Positions 14,701 through 23,747 of a DNA stretch of 64,000 nucleotides are shown here, piece by piece. The notes beneath the pieces were generated by a model. That model saw nothing but the letters and a program-made list of their open reading frames with translations, did no database searches and was not told where the DNA came from. How positions within the stretch are numbered: position 1 is the stretch's first letter; each line of letters starts with the position of its first letter. Origin of the DNA: Granulicella aggregans (GTDB lineage Bacteria > Acidobacteriota > Terriglobia > Terriglobales > Acidobacteriaceae); contig NZ_JAGSYE010000001.1 of NCBI RefSeq assembly GCF_025685565.1, positions 1,116,001-1,180,000 on the forward strand, in the 5' to 3' direction. A program made the translations under genes and the position numbers.

Positions 14701-16437
14701 GTGCAGCGAGGCGCGGTTGGGCGTTTGAAGACGGGTATCGCCGGGATGATGGTCGGGCTCTGCGTGGCGTGCCCCGGGCAGAGTGGGCCAGCGGACAACG
14801 GCATTCCAGCCAAAGAGATGAAGGGCTTCAGCGCGATCAGTGAAGCAAATCTCCATAAGAATTTGAGTTATATCGCTTCGGACAAGCTGGCGGGAAGGCT
14901 GAGTCTTCGACCGGGAGATGATGCGGCGATCGAGTGGGTGGCCGATCAGTTTGAGAAGGCAGGGCTTACCCCGGCGGCGGTGGCTCCGGATGGTAAGGCG
15001 AGCTATCTGCAGGCAGTGCCGCTGGTGGAGTACAAGCCGGACCGGGCGGCGTTGCGGGTGACGCTGACGCGGGGCGGGGCGGCTACGGTCTTTCAAGCGC
15101 CGCAGGTAGTTGGCGCGTACAAAGACGATATCGACCTGACCGCGCCCTTGGTGTTTGCCGGATACGGCATTACTGCGCCGGAGCTGGGCTATGACGACTA
15201 CAAGAGCATTGACGCGAAGGGGAAGATCGTTCTGATCTTCGATCACGAACCACAGGAGGACGATCCCAAATCCATCTTCAACGGCACGGGGAATACTCGC
15301 TATGCGACGACCCGGGTGAAGCTGCTCAACGCGCAGGCGCATGGAGCTGTAGCGGTGCTTATTGTCGCGGAGCCGAACCGGAAGCACCTTACGAACGCGG
15401 AGCGCTCGGCGAAGATCTATGTGGGTGGCACGGTCAGGACGACTCCGTTGCCGGTTCAGGCGCTGAGGGATGATGAGTTGCATATTCCGGGGCTGACGGT
15501 GGTCGATGCGGTGGCCGCGAAGTTGTTGGAGACGGCAGGCGCGGTGCCGTCGAAGCTGCAGGCGGATATCGACAAAGACCTGACGCCGCAGTCGCGGGCG
15601 CTGACGGACACATCGGTCGCGATTCACATGAAGAACGAGTCGCGGATGACGGGGACCTCGTGGAATGTGGCGGGATTGCTGGAAGGGAGCGATCCGGAGC
15701 TTATGGCGGAGACGATTTTAATCTCGGCGCATCACGATCACGATGGAGAGAGCCCGAAAGCCGGGACGGAGCCTGATCTCTATGGCCGGCAGCCGATGGA
15801 CATCTGGCACGGCGCGGACGATAACGGATCGGGCACGGTGGGCGTGGTGGAGCTGGCGCAGGCTTTTGCAGCGAACAAGGCCAAGCCGAGGCGGTCGATT
15901 CTGTTTGTGGTCTTTGCGAGCGAGGAGCGCGGGCTGCTGGGATCGTACTGGATGGCCGCGCACCCGTTGAGGCGGCTGCCGACGACGGTGGCGATGATCA
16001 ACTTCGACATGATCGGACGGAACGAGACTGCCAGTCCACAGACGGATGGACTGATCACGATTCCGGCGGACACGACCAACCGGCTGAACCTGATTGGGGC
16101 ACTGTATAGTCCTGACTACGACAATGTCGTAAAAGAGGAGAACAAAAATATTGGGCTGGTGTTAGACGACAGGTTCGACCATGAGAGCGCATTGAACGTC
16201 TTCTTTCGTAGCGACCAGTTTCCGTTCGTTTTGAAGGACATTCCGGCGTTCTGGTGGTTCACTGGATTCCACCCGGATTATCACCACACGACCGATACCG
16301 CCGACAAGATCAACTATGTGAAGATGGCGAAGATACTTCGGCTGGCATACCTTACGGCGTGGCACTTTGGAGATGCGGACGTAGACCCGGTGTTTGTGGC
16401 GAACCCGGGGAACACGCAGAGCAGCGGAAGGCAGTAG
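14701..16437 (+). CDS. secreted M28 family zinc peptidase with PA domain
   Basis: 578 residues from a GTG at 14701, chosen for the GAGGG Shine-Dalgarno sequence seven bases upstream and because it gives a clean signal peptide (RLKTGIAGMMVGLCVACPGQS). Longer starts exist at 14671 and 14680. A PA-type insert is likely at about 125-285 (APLVFAGYGITAPELGY and following). The catalytic metallopeptidase domain has the metal ligands in SAHHDHDG, HGADDNGSGTVG, the catalytic ASEERGLLGS, INFDMIGRN and HHTTDT. Probably periplasmic or secreted aminopeptidase. Complete. Confidence 0.88.
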   Translation: MQRGAVGRLKTGIAGMMVGLCVACPGQSGPADNGIPAKEMKGFSAISEANLHKNLSYIASDKLAGRLSLRPGDDAAIEWVADQFEKAGLTPAAVAPDGKASYLQAVPLVEYKPDRAALRVTLTRGGAATVFQAPQVVGAYKDDIDLTAPLVFAGYGITAPELGYDDYKSIDAKGKIVLIFDHEPQEDDPKSIFNGTGNTRYATTRVKLLNAQAHGAVAVLIVAEPNRKHLTNAERSAKIYVGGTVRTTPLPVQALRDDELHIPGLTVVDAVAAKLLETAGAVPSKLQADIDKDLTPQSRALTDTSVAIHMKNESRMTGTSWNVAGLLEGSDPELMAETILISAHHDHDGESPKAGTEPDLYGRQPMDIWHGADDNGSGTVGVVELAQAFAANKAKPRRSILFVVFASEERGLLGSYWMAAHPLRRLPTTVAMINFDMIGRNETASPQTDGLITIPADTTNRLNLIGALYSPDYDNVVKEENKNIGLVLDDRFDHESALNVFFRSDQFPFVLKDIPAFWWFTGFHPDYHHTTDTADKINYVKMAKILRLAYLTAWHFGDADVDPVFVANPGNTQSSGRQ

Positions 16438-16456
16438 AAGGTATTGGAGAGTCACA

Positions 16457-16969
16457 ATGACGATGGCTGTACTGTCCTGGGTGCTGGCTATCCCGCTGCT
16501 TGGAGTGATGACTGGGCTGCGGACGATGACACCGATCGCGGTGATGTGCTGGTTTGCCTACCTTGGTCAGGCTGGAAGCCAGGACCAGGGCGATCTGCCG
16601 GTAGCTGGGACGTGGGCCTTTTGGACCGCGAAGCTCGTGACGGTCGTGATCTTCACGCTGTTTGCGCTGGGAGAGTACGTCGGTGACAAGCTGCCGATGA
16701 CGCCGAACCGCATTGCGCCGGGACCGCTTGGAGCGCGGATCGTCTTTGGCGGTCTGGTCGGGGCGATCGCGGCGACGGCGATGGGCGGCTCGGTGGTCGA
16801 AGGGATCATTCTCGGTTCGCTCGGTGCCTTTGTGGGTGCCTTTGTGGGATATCACGTGCGAAAGCACCTGGTGGAGATTTCAGGCCGTCCGGACTGGAAC
16901 GTGGCTTTGCTGGAAGATGTCTCGGCGCTGCTGCTCTCGATCTTTGCGCTGGGGATTATTACGGGATAG
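16457..16969 (+). CDS. DUF4126-family membrane protein
   Basis: 170 residues from the ATG at 16457 (GGAG upstream). Hydrophobic, with about four or five transmembrane segments and the GLRTMTPIAVMCW start that is characteristic of DUF4126 proteins, followed by a glycine-rich GARIVFGGLVGAIAATAMGGSVVEG stretch. The molecular role of the family is unknown; it lies in the inner membrane. It starts 19 bp after the M28 peptidase stop, so read-through from that gene is likely. Confidence 0.75.
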   Translation: MTMAVLSWVLAIPLLGVMTGLRTMTPIAVMCWFAYLGQAGSQDQGDLPVAGTWAFWTAKLVTVVIFTLFALGEYVGDKLPMTPNRIAPGPLGARIVFGGLVGAIAATAMGGSVVEGIILGSLGAFVGAFVGYHVRKHLVEISGRPDWNVALLEDVSALLLSIFALGIITG

Positions 16970-17000
16970 TTTGGGACGAGCTGCGGGAAGGTCTTGCGAT

Positions 17001-17042
17001 CCCACCCATCGCGAAAGACAGGAGCGCGATGGATGGGGCACC
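17001..17042. repeat. family B hairpin repeat
   Basis: CCCACCCATCGC (17001-17012) and GCGATGGATGGGGCACC (17026-17042) with a short GAAAGACAGGA loop, almost identical to 4601-4642. It sits between the DUF4126 gene and the small membrane protein gene. Confidence 0.75.
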
Positions 17043-17139
17043 CCGACTTGGGTGCCTGTCTCTCGATGCTCGGATGCCTATAGGCCTCATCGTTCTTACG
17101 GTTTCTTTACGGATAGCGGAGTAGCCTTGCATTCGTAGC

Positions 17140-17361
17140 ATGGTTATTGGGCCTGCAAGTAAGGCCGAGGCACCTGTGAAGCTGTTCTGGAAGTCGATCC
17201 TTTCTGTAGTGGTCGCGATGCTGTTGTTCGAAGGCATGGTGACTGCATTCCACCTCCTCAATCTGCCGAGTACCCTGGCTGTCGTTGCGGGTTTGTGCCT
17301 GCTGCTTTTGCTGGCAGCGGGTGGCGTTGTCGCGTTTCGTTTCATTTGGAGGAGGCTATGA
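17140..17361 (+). CDS. small two-helix membrane protein
   Basis: 73 residues from the ATG at 17140. An alternative GTG at 17176 has GAGG five bases upstream and would give 61 residues; this may be the true start. Two transmembrane helices are visible: SILSVVVAMLLFEGMVTAFHLL and TLAVVAGLCLLLLLAAGGVVAFRFI. Its stop overlaps the start of the SPFH gene by 4 bp (ATGA), implying co-translation and a likely shared role. Function unknown. Confidence 0.6.
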   Translation: MVIGPASKAEAPVKLFWKSILSVVVAMLLFEGMVTAFHLLNLPSTLAVVAGLCLLLLLAAGGVVAFRFIWRRL

Positions 17362-18350
17362 GTATCTTTGGCGAAGTGATGAACCCTGGTTCAAGTCGCG
17401 GCGGCGGCCGCAACTTCGAGGACCAGGAGAAGAATGTGGCCCGGTTGATCAAGCTGGCTGGTGTCGGCGTCGTCCTGCTGATTGTGGCGTTTCTCTTCTT
17501 CAACTATGTCGCCGCGATCACACGGATTGGCGCGGGATATGTTGGCGTGGAGGTCGTGTTGAGCGGCTCGCAGCGCGGGCCGGCGGAGATTCCGATCCGC
17601 ACCGGATGGGTCTTCTACAGCCCGTTGCGGTCGCAGATCATCGAGTTCCCGACGTTTGTGCAGACGGTGAAGTGGACGCGCGACCTGAACGAGGGCCGGG
17701 CGGCAAACGAGCAGATGAGCTTCAACTCGAAGGAAGGCATGGAGATCTACTCGGATGTGTCACTGAGTTACGCCATCGAACCGCGGCGCGTGCCGGAGTT
17801 CTATGTGAAGTACCGGGTCAGCGATCTCGATACGTTCACGCATGGCATCCTACGCGACGTGGTGCGCAACAGCCTGAACGAGGTGGCTTCGACCTACAGC
17901 GTGGAGCAGATCTACGGCGAGCAGAAGGCGGAGTTCCTGAACAAGGTGCAGGCGCAGATTCAGGCGAAGATGGAGCCGGTCGGCGTCGGCATTCAGCAGT
18001 TCGGTTTCATCGGAGCGCCGCGTGTGCCCGATGTGATTGCGGCTGCGATCACGGGCAAGGCGCAGGCGATCCAGGATGCGGAGCGCGCTCGGAACGAGCT
18101 GGCCAAGACGCAGGCGGAGGCGGCGAAGACGGTCGCAGAAGCGGAAGGTGAGGCCAAGGCCGCAGTTACGCGGGCGAACGGCGAGGCGGAGGCAAACAAG
18201 ATCCGCCAGACGTCGCTGACGCCACAGCTTCTGGAGCTCCGGAAGATTGAGAACCAGAAGGCGCTGATCGATCGGTGGAATGGCCAGTTGCCGACAGTGC
18301 AGACGGGGAATGGCGGCTTGCTGATGGAGCTGCCGAAGCCGGTGCAGTAA
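17358..18350 (+). CDS. SPFH/prohibitin-like membrane protein
   Basis: 330 residues from the ATG at 17358, preceded by GGAGGAGG. A single N-terminal transmembrane segment (LIKLAGVGVVLLIVAFLFFNYVAA, about 31-54) anchors an SPFH domain (about 55-230: ITRIGAGYVGVEVVL onward, with RDVVRNSLNEVASTYSVEQIY). A long Ala/Glu coiled coil follows (about 240-290). This is the layout of prohibitin/HflK-type scaffolds that form rings on the inner membrane and regulate proteases or lipid domains. It is coupled to the small membrane protein before it. Substrate unknown. Confidence 0.82.
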   Translation: MSIFGEVMNPGSSRGGGRNFEDQEKNVARLIKLAGVGVVLLIVAFLFFNYVAAITRIGAGYVGVEVVLSGSQRGPAEIPIRTGWVFYSPLRSQIIEFPTFVQTVKWTRDLNEGRAANEQMSFNSKEGMEIYSDVSLSYAIEPRRVPEFYVKYRVSDLDTFTHGILRDVVRNSLNEVASTYSVEQIYGEQKAEFLNKVQAQIQAKMEPVGVGIQQFGFIGAPRVPDVIAAAITGKAQAIQDAERARNELAKTQAEAAKTVAEAEGEAKAAVTRANGEAEANKIRQTSLTPQLLELRKIENQKALIDRWNGQLPTVQTGNGGLLMELPKPVQ

Positions 18351-18364
18351 TCGTTTGAGTAAGA

Positions 18365-18402
18365 CTGGGGGCGCGGCTGAGAGGCTGCGCCCCTTTTTCT
18401 TT
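18365..18402 (+). terminator. intrinsic terminator after the SPFH gene
   Basis: GGGGGCGCGGCT and AGGCTGCGCCCC form a stem with one mismatch, followed by TTTTTCTTTTC. It closes the small membrane protein/SPFH transcript 15 bp after the stop codon. Confidence 0.8.
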
Positions 18403-18474
18403 TCATCGTCTATAGGGTGGATGAATTGCATCTTCCGGGCTACGAAAGGCGTCAGCTGATAAGAGGAGATTTCG

Positions 18475-19470
18475 ATGGAGTATGTGAATCTTGGCAGGAC
18501 GGGTCTGAAGGTCTCGAGGATCTCGCTTGGCTGCATGAGCTATGGCGCGCCGGTTGAAGTCCCGACACCGGGGAGCCATGCATGGACGCTGAATGAGGAG
18601 CAGAGCCAGCCGTTTCTGAAGCAGGCGCTTGATCTGGGGATCAACTTCTTCGATACGGCGAATGTGTACTCGCGAGGCAAGAGTGAAGAGGTGCTGGGAC
18701 GCTTTTTGAAAGGGAACGTTCGGCGCGAAGCGGTGGTGATCGCAACCAAAGTGCATAGCCCGATGCGCGAGGAGCCGAATGGAAAAGGGCTGTCGCGACA
18801 GGCGATTCTGCATGAGCTCGACGCGAGTTTGCGACGGCTGCAGACGGATTACGTCGATCTTTATCAGATCCATCGCTGGGACTATGAGACGCCGATCGAG
18901 GAGACGCTCGAGGCGCTTCACGACGTCGTGAAAGCGGGGAAGGTGCGGTACATCGGAGCGTCGTCGATGTTTGCGTGGCAGTTCACCAAGGCGCTCTACC
19001 TGGCCGACCTGCACGGATGGACGCGGTTTGTGACGATGCAGAACCACTACAACCTGCTGTACCGCGAGGAAGAGCGCGAGATGATGGGCGTGTGCGCGGA
19101 CCAGGGGATTGGCGTCCTGCCGTGGAGTCCGCTGGCGCGAGGGCGACTGGCGCGGCCGTGGAAGTCGGAGTCGACCAAGCGGCTGGAGACGGACAAGTTT
19201 GGCAGCACGATGTATGGCGCGACGGAGAAGTCCGATGAGGCGGTGGTGAACGAGCTGGAGAAGATCGCCTCGGCACGCGGCGTCTCCATGGCCACGGCGG
19301 CCATGGCGTGGCTGCTATCGAAGCCAGGAGTGACAGCACCGATCGTGGGAGCCACAAAGCTGCATCATCTGGACGATGCAGTGGCCGCGTTGGGTGTAAA
19401 ACTTACGGAAGACGAGATTGCGAAGCTGGAAGCTCCGTATGTTCCGCATCCGACGCTGGGTTTCAGCTAG
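18475..19470 (+). CDS. aldo/keto reductase
   Basis: 331 residues, preceded by AAGAGGAG. NADPH-dependent TIM-barrel oxidoreductase. The N-terminus MEYVNLGRTGLKVSRISLG is diagnostic. The catalytic tetrad is visible as Asp and Tyr in FFDTANVYSRG (about 60-70), Lys in VIATKVH and His in YQIHRWD (about 130-136). The C-terminal cofactor-binding region (VGATKLHHLDDAVAAL) is present. Resembles the YajO/YhdN subgroup. Substrate not predictable. Stands alone between two terminator-separated neighbours. Confidence 0.93.
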   Translation: MEYVNLGRTGLKVSRISLGCMSYGAPVEVPTPGSHAWTLNEEQSQPFLKQALDLGINFFDTANVYSRGKSEEVLGRFLKGNVRREAVVIATKVHSPMREEPNGKGLSRQAILHELDASLRRLQTDYVDLYQIHRWDYETPIEETLEALHDVVKAGKVRYIGASSMFAWQFTKALYLADLHGWTRFVTMQNHYNLLYREEEREMMGVCADQGIGVLPWSPLARGRLARPWKSESTKRLETDKFGSTMYGATEKSDEAVVNELEKIASARGVSMATAAMAWLLSKPGVTAPIVGATKLHHLDDAVAALGVKLTEDEIAKLEAPYVPHPTLGFS

Positions 19471-19548
19471 GCGCATCGGCCTACGTCAGATGGTCGGGCT
19501 TTCCGTTCCGGCGGGGTGATCGTCTAAACAATGAGGGCTTCTGTGTAG

Positions 19549-20766
19549 ATGATGAATCACCCGATCGAGTCCAACCCGCGCGCCCTTGCGACAGGACTCC
19601 ATGCTAAGGCTTTAGAGCGACGACTCGATCTGGCGGTGGTGGTTCCTACCTTCAACGAGCGCGAGAATGTTCCCTTGCTCATCTCCGCGCTGCGCGAGGC
19701 ACTGGGTGATCTGCGCTGGGAGATTGTCTTTGTCGATGATGATTCACCAGACGGCACCGGTGAGATCATCGACAAGTTTGCGAGACGAGACGGGGCTATT
19801 CGCCTTCTGCGGCGCGTGGGACGGCGGGGACTTTCGTCGGCGTGCATTGAGGGCGCGCTCGCGACCTCCGCCAGCGTGATCGCGGTGATGGACGCGGACA
19901 TGCAGCATGATGAGCGCGTCCTTCCTCTGATGCTGGCGCGGTTGCGTGAAGAGGGCATCGACGTTGTGGTGGGAACGCGCAACGCGCAGGGCGGAAGCAT
20001 GGGTGAGTTCTCCGCTCGGAGACGGCTGCTGAGTGGTATGGGGCAGAGGATCAGCTCAGCGGTGTGCCGGTGCGAGCTGAGCGATCCGATGAGCGGATTC
20101 TTTCTCTTCCGGCGCAGCTTCTTTCTTGAAGTGGTGCACCGGTTGCATGGTGGGGGCTTCAAGATCCTTGTGGATATGCTGGCGTCAAGCAAGAGGCCGG
20201 TGCGGCTGGCAGAGGTCGGCTACCAGTTTCGCGGAAGGGTGCATGGCGAGAGCAAGCTGGACCTGAACAATGGGATTGAGCTTCTGTTTCTAGTCGCGAG
20301 CAAGCTGACGGGCGATGTGATTCCATCGCGGTTCGCGGTGTTTTCGCTGGTGGGTGCTGTGGGTCTCATCACACACATGCTGTGCCTGGGGCTGCTCCTG
20401 CGCAGGCTGCACTGGAGCTTCAATGAGGCGCAGGGTGTCGCGGCGTTTGTCGCGATGACGGAGAACTTCTTCGTCAACAACCTGATCACTTACCGCGACA
20501 ACAGCCTGCGTGGTTCACGTCTGGTGACGGGGTTGCTGTCGTTCTGGCTAGCGTGTTCGTTTGGAGCGTGGGCGAATGTGAGTTTTGCGCGGTCGCTGCT
20601 GCAGTCGGGGATGCCGTGGATCGCGGCGGGGGCTGCCGGGATTGTGCTGGGGTCGGTCTGGAACTACACGGTAAGCAGCCTGTTTACATGGCAGACGCCA
20701 CGCCACTCGGCGGATCTAGTAGCGTCACAGGAGCGGCCACAGCCGGACGCCGAGACGTATCGTTGA
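19549..20766 (+). CDS. glycosyltransferase family 2 fused to GtrA domain
   Basis: 405 residues. The N-terminal GT2 domain (about 27-255) resembles dolichyl-phosphate mannose synthase: VVVPTFNERENV, the DDDSPDGT and DADMQHD acidic motifs that bind metal and nucleotide sugar, and a conserved SKLDLNNGIE region. A C-terminal GtrA-like part (about 262-390) has four transmembrane helices with the characteristic ENFFVNNLITYR. The fusion would make a polyprenyl-phosphate sugar and help flip it across the inner membrane. It overlaps the downstream GT-C-like gene, which may use the product. Confidence 0.85.
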   Translation: MMNHPIESNPRALATGLHAKALERRLDLAVVVPTFNERENVPLLISALREALGDLRWEIVFVDDDSPDGTGEIIDKFARRDGAIRLLRRVGRRGLSSACIEGALATSASVIAVMDADMQHDERVLPLMLARLREEGIDVVVGTRNAQGGSMGEFSARRRLLSGMGQRISSAVCRCELSDPMSGFFLFRRSFFLEVVHRLHGGGFKILVDMLASSKRPVRLAEVGYQFRGRVHGESKLDLNNGIELLFLVASKLTGDVIPSRFAVFSLVGAVGLITHMLCLGLLLRRLHWSFNEAQGVAAFVAMTENFFVNNLITYRDNSLRGSRLVTGLLSFWLACSFGAWANVSFARSLLQSGMPWIAAGAAGIVLGSVWNYTVSSLFTWQTPRHSADLVASQERPQPDAETYR

Positions 20767-22277
20767 CGACCGGCAGCGATACGTCGGAACTCGAGATAGC
20801 GGAGACGCGGCAGTGGAGTGGGGCGGCTGCGTGGGCTGTTTGTCTTGCGATGACGCTGCTGGCTTTGGCTGTGCCTTTCCTGCGGGCGTTTTATCGTGTT
20901 GAGATCGATTACAACGAGGGTTGGAACATCTATAACGCCGCGACAGTGACGGTGCATAAATGGCTGTATCCGGCAAAGTATGGGTGGACTTCGGTGAACT
21001 ACCCGATGCTCTCGTTCGTCATCATGGCGCAACTGCACCGGCTCACTCACGAGTACCTGTTTACGGCGAGGGTTGTGTCGTTGCTGAGCCTGCCGGCAAG
21101 TGGAGCGCTGGTAGCGGCGATCGTGCATCGCCTCACGCGCAAAGGCTGGCGCAGGCCGGTGTTGGCAGGGATCTTCGTGGTTGCGGCTTTCAGTGCGAAT
21201 GCGGACTACTACGTAGGCATGGACGACCCGCAGATGCTGGCGCAGGTGTTCTTCCTGGCAGGTCTGTATGTTTATGTCTCGGCGCGTGATCGTCTTCCGG
21301 TGATCTTCTGCGCGGCGCTGCTCTTCGTGGTGGGCGGGTTCATCAAGCACAACCCCATCGACTTTCCGCTGGCGGTGCTGATCGATCTTCTGCTGATCTC
21401 GAGATGGCGCGCGGCGTGGTTCAGCCTATGTGGGCTGGTGCTGCTGGTGGTCGGCCTGACGTTGAATGTCCATTACGGCGGCCCGGATTTCATCGACCAG
21501 TTGCTTGCGTCGAGGAGCTACTCGTGGACCAAGGCGGCGCTGCAGTTGCGCAATGTGCTGGGGCCGATTCTGCTGCCGGTTGGAATTGCGGTTTACATGG
21601 CGTGGCGGCTTCGCGGCGACCGGGTGCGGAGGATTGCGGCAATCTTCCTTGCGGTAAGCGTGCTTCTTGGCGGGTACTTTGGTGGAGGCAATGGTGTCTC
21701 GGTGAACGCGCTGTTCAGCGCGATGCTGGCGGTGGCGATTCTGCTCGGCCTTTTCCTCGCGGAGGAGATGAGCCCAACGCGGCGTACCCGGTTTGTGCTG
21801 CGGCCGGCTGTCGAGGCGGCGGTCTTTCTGTGGCTGCTGATTCCGCTGGCTATCTCGGGGAACTGGGATGTCGTGGGAGTGATGCGGGAGACGCGTGCGG
21901 CGCAGGCGCGATTCGACGACGAAGTAAAAGCGATGGCGGCTCAGCCGGGGCCGGCTCTGTGCGAGAGCCTGCTGCGTTGCTATGCCGCTGGAAAGCTGTA
22001 TCTCTACGATCCGTTTAATGCGACGCGTCTGGTGGAGCTTGGAAAGCTTGACCAGACGGAGGTGTTGCGATCCATTGAAGAGCGCAGGTTTGGGGTGATT
22101 CAGCTTGATGTTCCGCTGGGAGACGAAAGGCGCATCGATCAGATCGATCCGGCGCTACGGGAGCGCTTTACGCCCGAGATGCTGCGGGAGATTCATCGGA
22201 GCTACGTTCTGGGGATGCAGAATGCCGACGTGGCGCTTTATCTTCCGGCGAGCAAACAGAGCGGGCACCGACCCTAA
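20688..22277 (+). CDS. GT-C-like membrane glycosyltransferase
   Basis: 529 residues if started at the ATG at 20688, overlapping the GT2-GtrA gene by 79 bp. A TTG at 20763 overlapping its stop as TTGA would give 504 residues and is equally possible. About ten transmembrane segments follow an early acidic RVEIDYNEGWNIYNA loop (about 75-90), which resembles the catalytic first loop of PMT/ArnT-type (GT39/GT83) enzymes using polyprenyl-phosphate sugars. The soluble C-terminal part (about 420-520) is probably periplasmic. Acceptor unknown. Confidence 0.7.
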   Translation: MADATPLGGSSSVTGAATAGRRDVSLTTGSDTSELEIAETRQWSGAAAWAVCLAMTLLALAVPFLRAFYRVEIDYNEGWNIYNAATVTVHKWLYPAKYGWTSVNYPMLSFVIMAQLHRLTHEYLFTARVVSLLSLPASGALVAAIVHRLTRKGWRRPVLAGIFVVAAFSANADYYVGMDDPQMLAQVFFLAGLYVYVSARDRLPVIFCAALLFVVGGFIKHNPIDFPLAVLIDLLLISRWRAAWFSLCGLVLLVVGLTLNVHYGGPDFIDQLLASRSYSWTKAALQLRNVLGPILLPVGIAVYMAWRLRGDRVRRIAAIFLAVSVLLGGYFGGGNGVSVNALFSAMLAVAILLGLFLAEEMSPTRRTRFVLRPAVEAAVFLWLLIPLAISGNWDVVGVMRETRAAQARFDDEVKAMAAQPGPALCESLLRCYAAGKLYLYDPFNATRLVELGKLDQTEVLRSIEERRFGVIQLDVPLGDERRIDQIDPALRERFTPEMLREIHRSYVLGMQNADVALYLPASKQSGHRP

Positions 22278-22597
22278 GCGGAGAGTCCGTTGTGCAGGAC
22301 GCTGACGGCCTTGTGTGCTGCGTAGAGCACGCCGAGGATGGCGGCAGAGGGTAGCGTCGAGATCGCAAATTTGGCCAGGTTGTCGTCGTAGGACCAGAGC
22401 TTCAGGTCGTACTTTTCGAAGAGTTCGTCGCGCTTGATGCCCCTGGCGATCATCACCGAGGAGACGAAAGACGATACGGCCAGCAGGACACTCTCGGCAG
22501 CTCCGCTGCGGACGCGGCCGATGTGGTAGTACTCGTGGGCGGTGTGTGCCGATTCTCCGGCAAAAGTGGTTCCATGGGACACAGATTCAAGGTGCAT
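22274..22597 (-). CDS. hypothetical protein, membrane-associated
   Basis: 107 residues with a GGAGGG ribosome site. A moderately hydrophobic segment AAESVLLAVSSFVSSVMIA (about 33-51) and another near the C-terminus (LPSAAILGVLYAAHKAVSVL) suggest membrane association. The N-terminus has HTAHEYYHIG. It converges on the GT-C-like gene with a 4-bp overlap. No family recognised. Confidence 0.55.
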   Translation of the reverse strand: MHLESVSHGTTFAGESAHTAHEYYHIGRVRSGAAESVLLAVSSFVSSVMIARGIKRDELFEKYDLKLWSYDDNLAKFAISTLPSAAILGVLYAAHKAVSVLHNGLSA

Positions 22598-22718
22598 GAT
22601 TGCCCTCCGCGGTGTTCTCGAGCGTCTTTACTATGCGCCCTTTTTCCGCAACATCAGAATCCTCTAATTTTGCAAGATTGCCTATGACCTTCTCAGTTAC
22701 CTAAGTACAACTGATGGG

Positions 22719-23660
22719 TTATAGCTTGATCCCCGCCTGTTGAAGCATGGCAAGAAATTGGCCCTGCGTCCTCATGTCGATAGACTGAGCGGCGACCTTA
22801 CCCGTTCGATCGAAGATGAAGGTCTTGGGGATGCCCTCGACGTGAAATTTCTTCGCAGTCGTACCGTCCGGGTCGAGGAGGATCGGGTAGTTGATGTTGT
22901 GGGATGAGACATATGCAGCCACTTTGGCGTGGTCGTCTTCGTCCGAGAGCGACAGCACAACGAGGCCCTGCTTGGCGAAGCGGTGAGCGAGGGTATCGAG
23001 ATCCGGCATCTCCTTGCGGCAGGGCGGGCACCAGGTCGCCCAGAAATTCACGAGGACGATCTTGCCGCGGAGAGAGGAAAGTGTCCATGACTTTCCTGAG
23101 AGATCGGTTAGAGTGAAGTCGGCTTTTTCCACTTCGGCTTCGTCGGCGATGAGGATGGCCTTCGCGCGATCGAACTCCGGGTCGTTCAAAGTGGAGGTGA
23201 CGTGCTCGTAGCGCACCAGCTTGGCGAGTTGAAGGTATGGGCTGGCGGGACGGCTGGAGTCGCCGGTTGCGGGAGCGATGGGGCTTTGCGTCAGTGCGAG
23301 GGTCAGTGTGTCGGCGACAGCTTGCAGCGACGCGTGGCCGAAGTCTCCCTCGGTCGACAGGTTGGAGAGGCTGGTGGCCAGACGGAGCTTATTGTTGCCG
23401 CCGGGAAGGGCGGCGATCTCGACGGCGATGGCGCTGGTCTTGGCGCCGCGTTCGGAGTCTGGCGTGGAGCGGAGGGTCTTGATCTCGGCGATGATGGTGG
23501 ATTCGGCGGGAGTATAGACAGGCTTGCTCGCAGCCTTGGCGGCTGACTGGTTCTGGGCCTTCTCCTGCGTCTGGGCAGAGGCCTGGGCCGTGGCGTGAAG
23601 ACTGGTGCCAAAGCAGAGAACAAGCGCTGAAACAGATAGGGTGGCTCGGCTGAATCGCAT
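22719..23660 (-). CDS. secreted TlpA/ResA-like thioredoxin
   Basis: 313 residues. A signal peptide (about 1-26, ending TAQA), a low-complexity Gln/Ala linker and a helical region of about 120 residues precede a C-terminal thioredoxin domain (about 175-313). The domain has NFWATWCPPCRKE (W210-C211-P-P-C214) and the cis-Pro in VEGIPKTFIFD. Such proteins act in the periplasm as thiol reductants in cytochrome maturation or oxidative defence. The long N-terminal helical extension is unusual for plain ResA. Monocistronic; rnpB lies upstream in the same direction and ends in a terminator. Confidence 0.85.
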   Translation of the reverse strand: MRFSRATLSVSALVLCFGTSLHATAQASAQTQEKAQNQSAAKAASKPVYTPAESTIIAEIKTLRSTPDSERGAKTSAIAVEIAALPGGNNKLRLATSLSNLSTEGDFGHASLQAVADTLTLALTQSPIAPATGDSSRPASPYLQLAKLVRYEHVTSTLNDPEFDRAKAILIADEAEVEKADFTLTDLSGKSWTLSSLRGKIVLVNFWATWCPPCRKEMPDLDTLAHRFAKQGLVVLSLSDEDDHAKVAAYVSSHNINYPILLDPDGTTAKKFHVEGIPKTFIFDRTGKVAAQSIDMRTQGQFLAMLQQAGIKL

Positions 23661-23693
23661 GAGAGTCCTCAGAGGTGTCTGCTTAGGATAACC

Positions 23694-23740
23694 GGCAAAA
23701 TGAAAGACGCCCCGGAGGTCGGTTAAGACCCACCGGGGCG
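23694..23740 (-). terminator. terminator of RNase P RNA
   Basis: CGCCCCGG (23708-23715) and CCGGGGCG (23733-23740) form a strong stem. On the minus strand it is followed by TCTTTCATTTT. It lies just past the 3' end of rnpB. Confidence 0.8.
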
Positions 23741-23747
23741 ACGGTTT

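Noticed and set aside
14629..15627. 332-codon minus-strand open frame
   Set aside because: It is antisense to the M28 peptidase, very rich in Arg/His/Leu, and lacks a ribosome site. The peptidase frame carries all metal-binding motifs.
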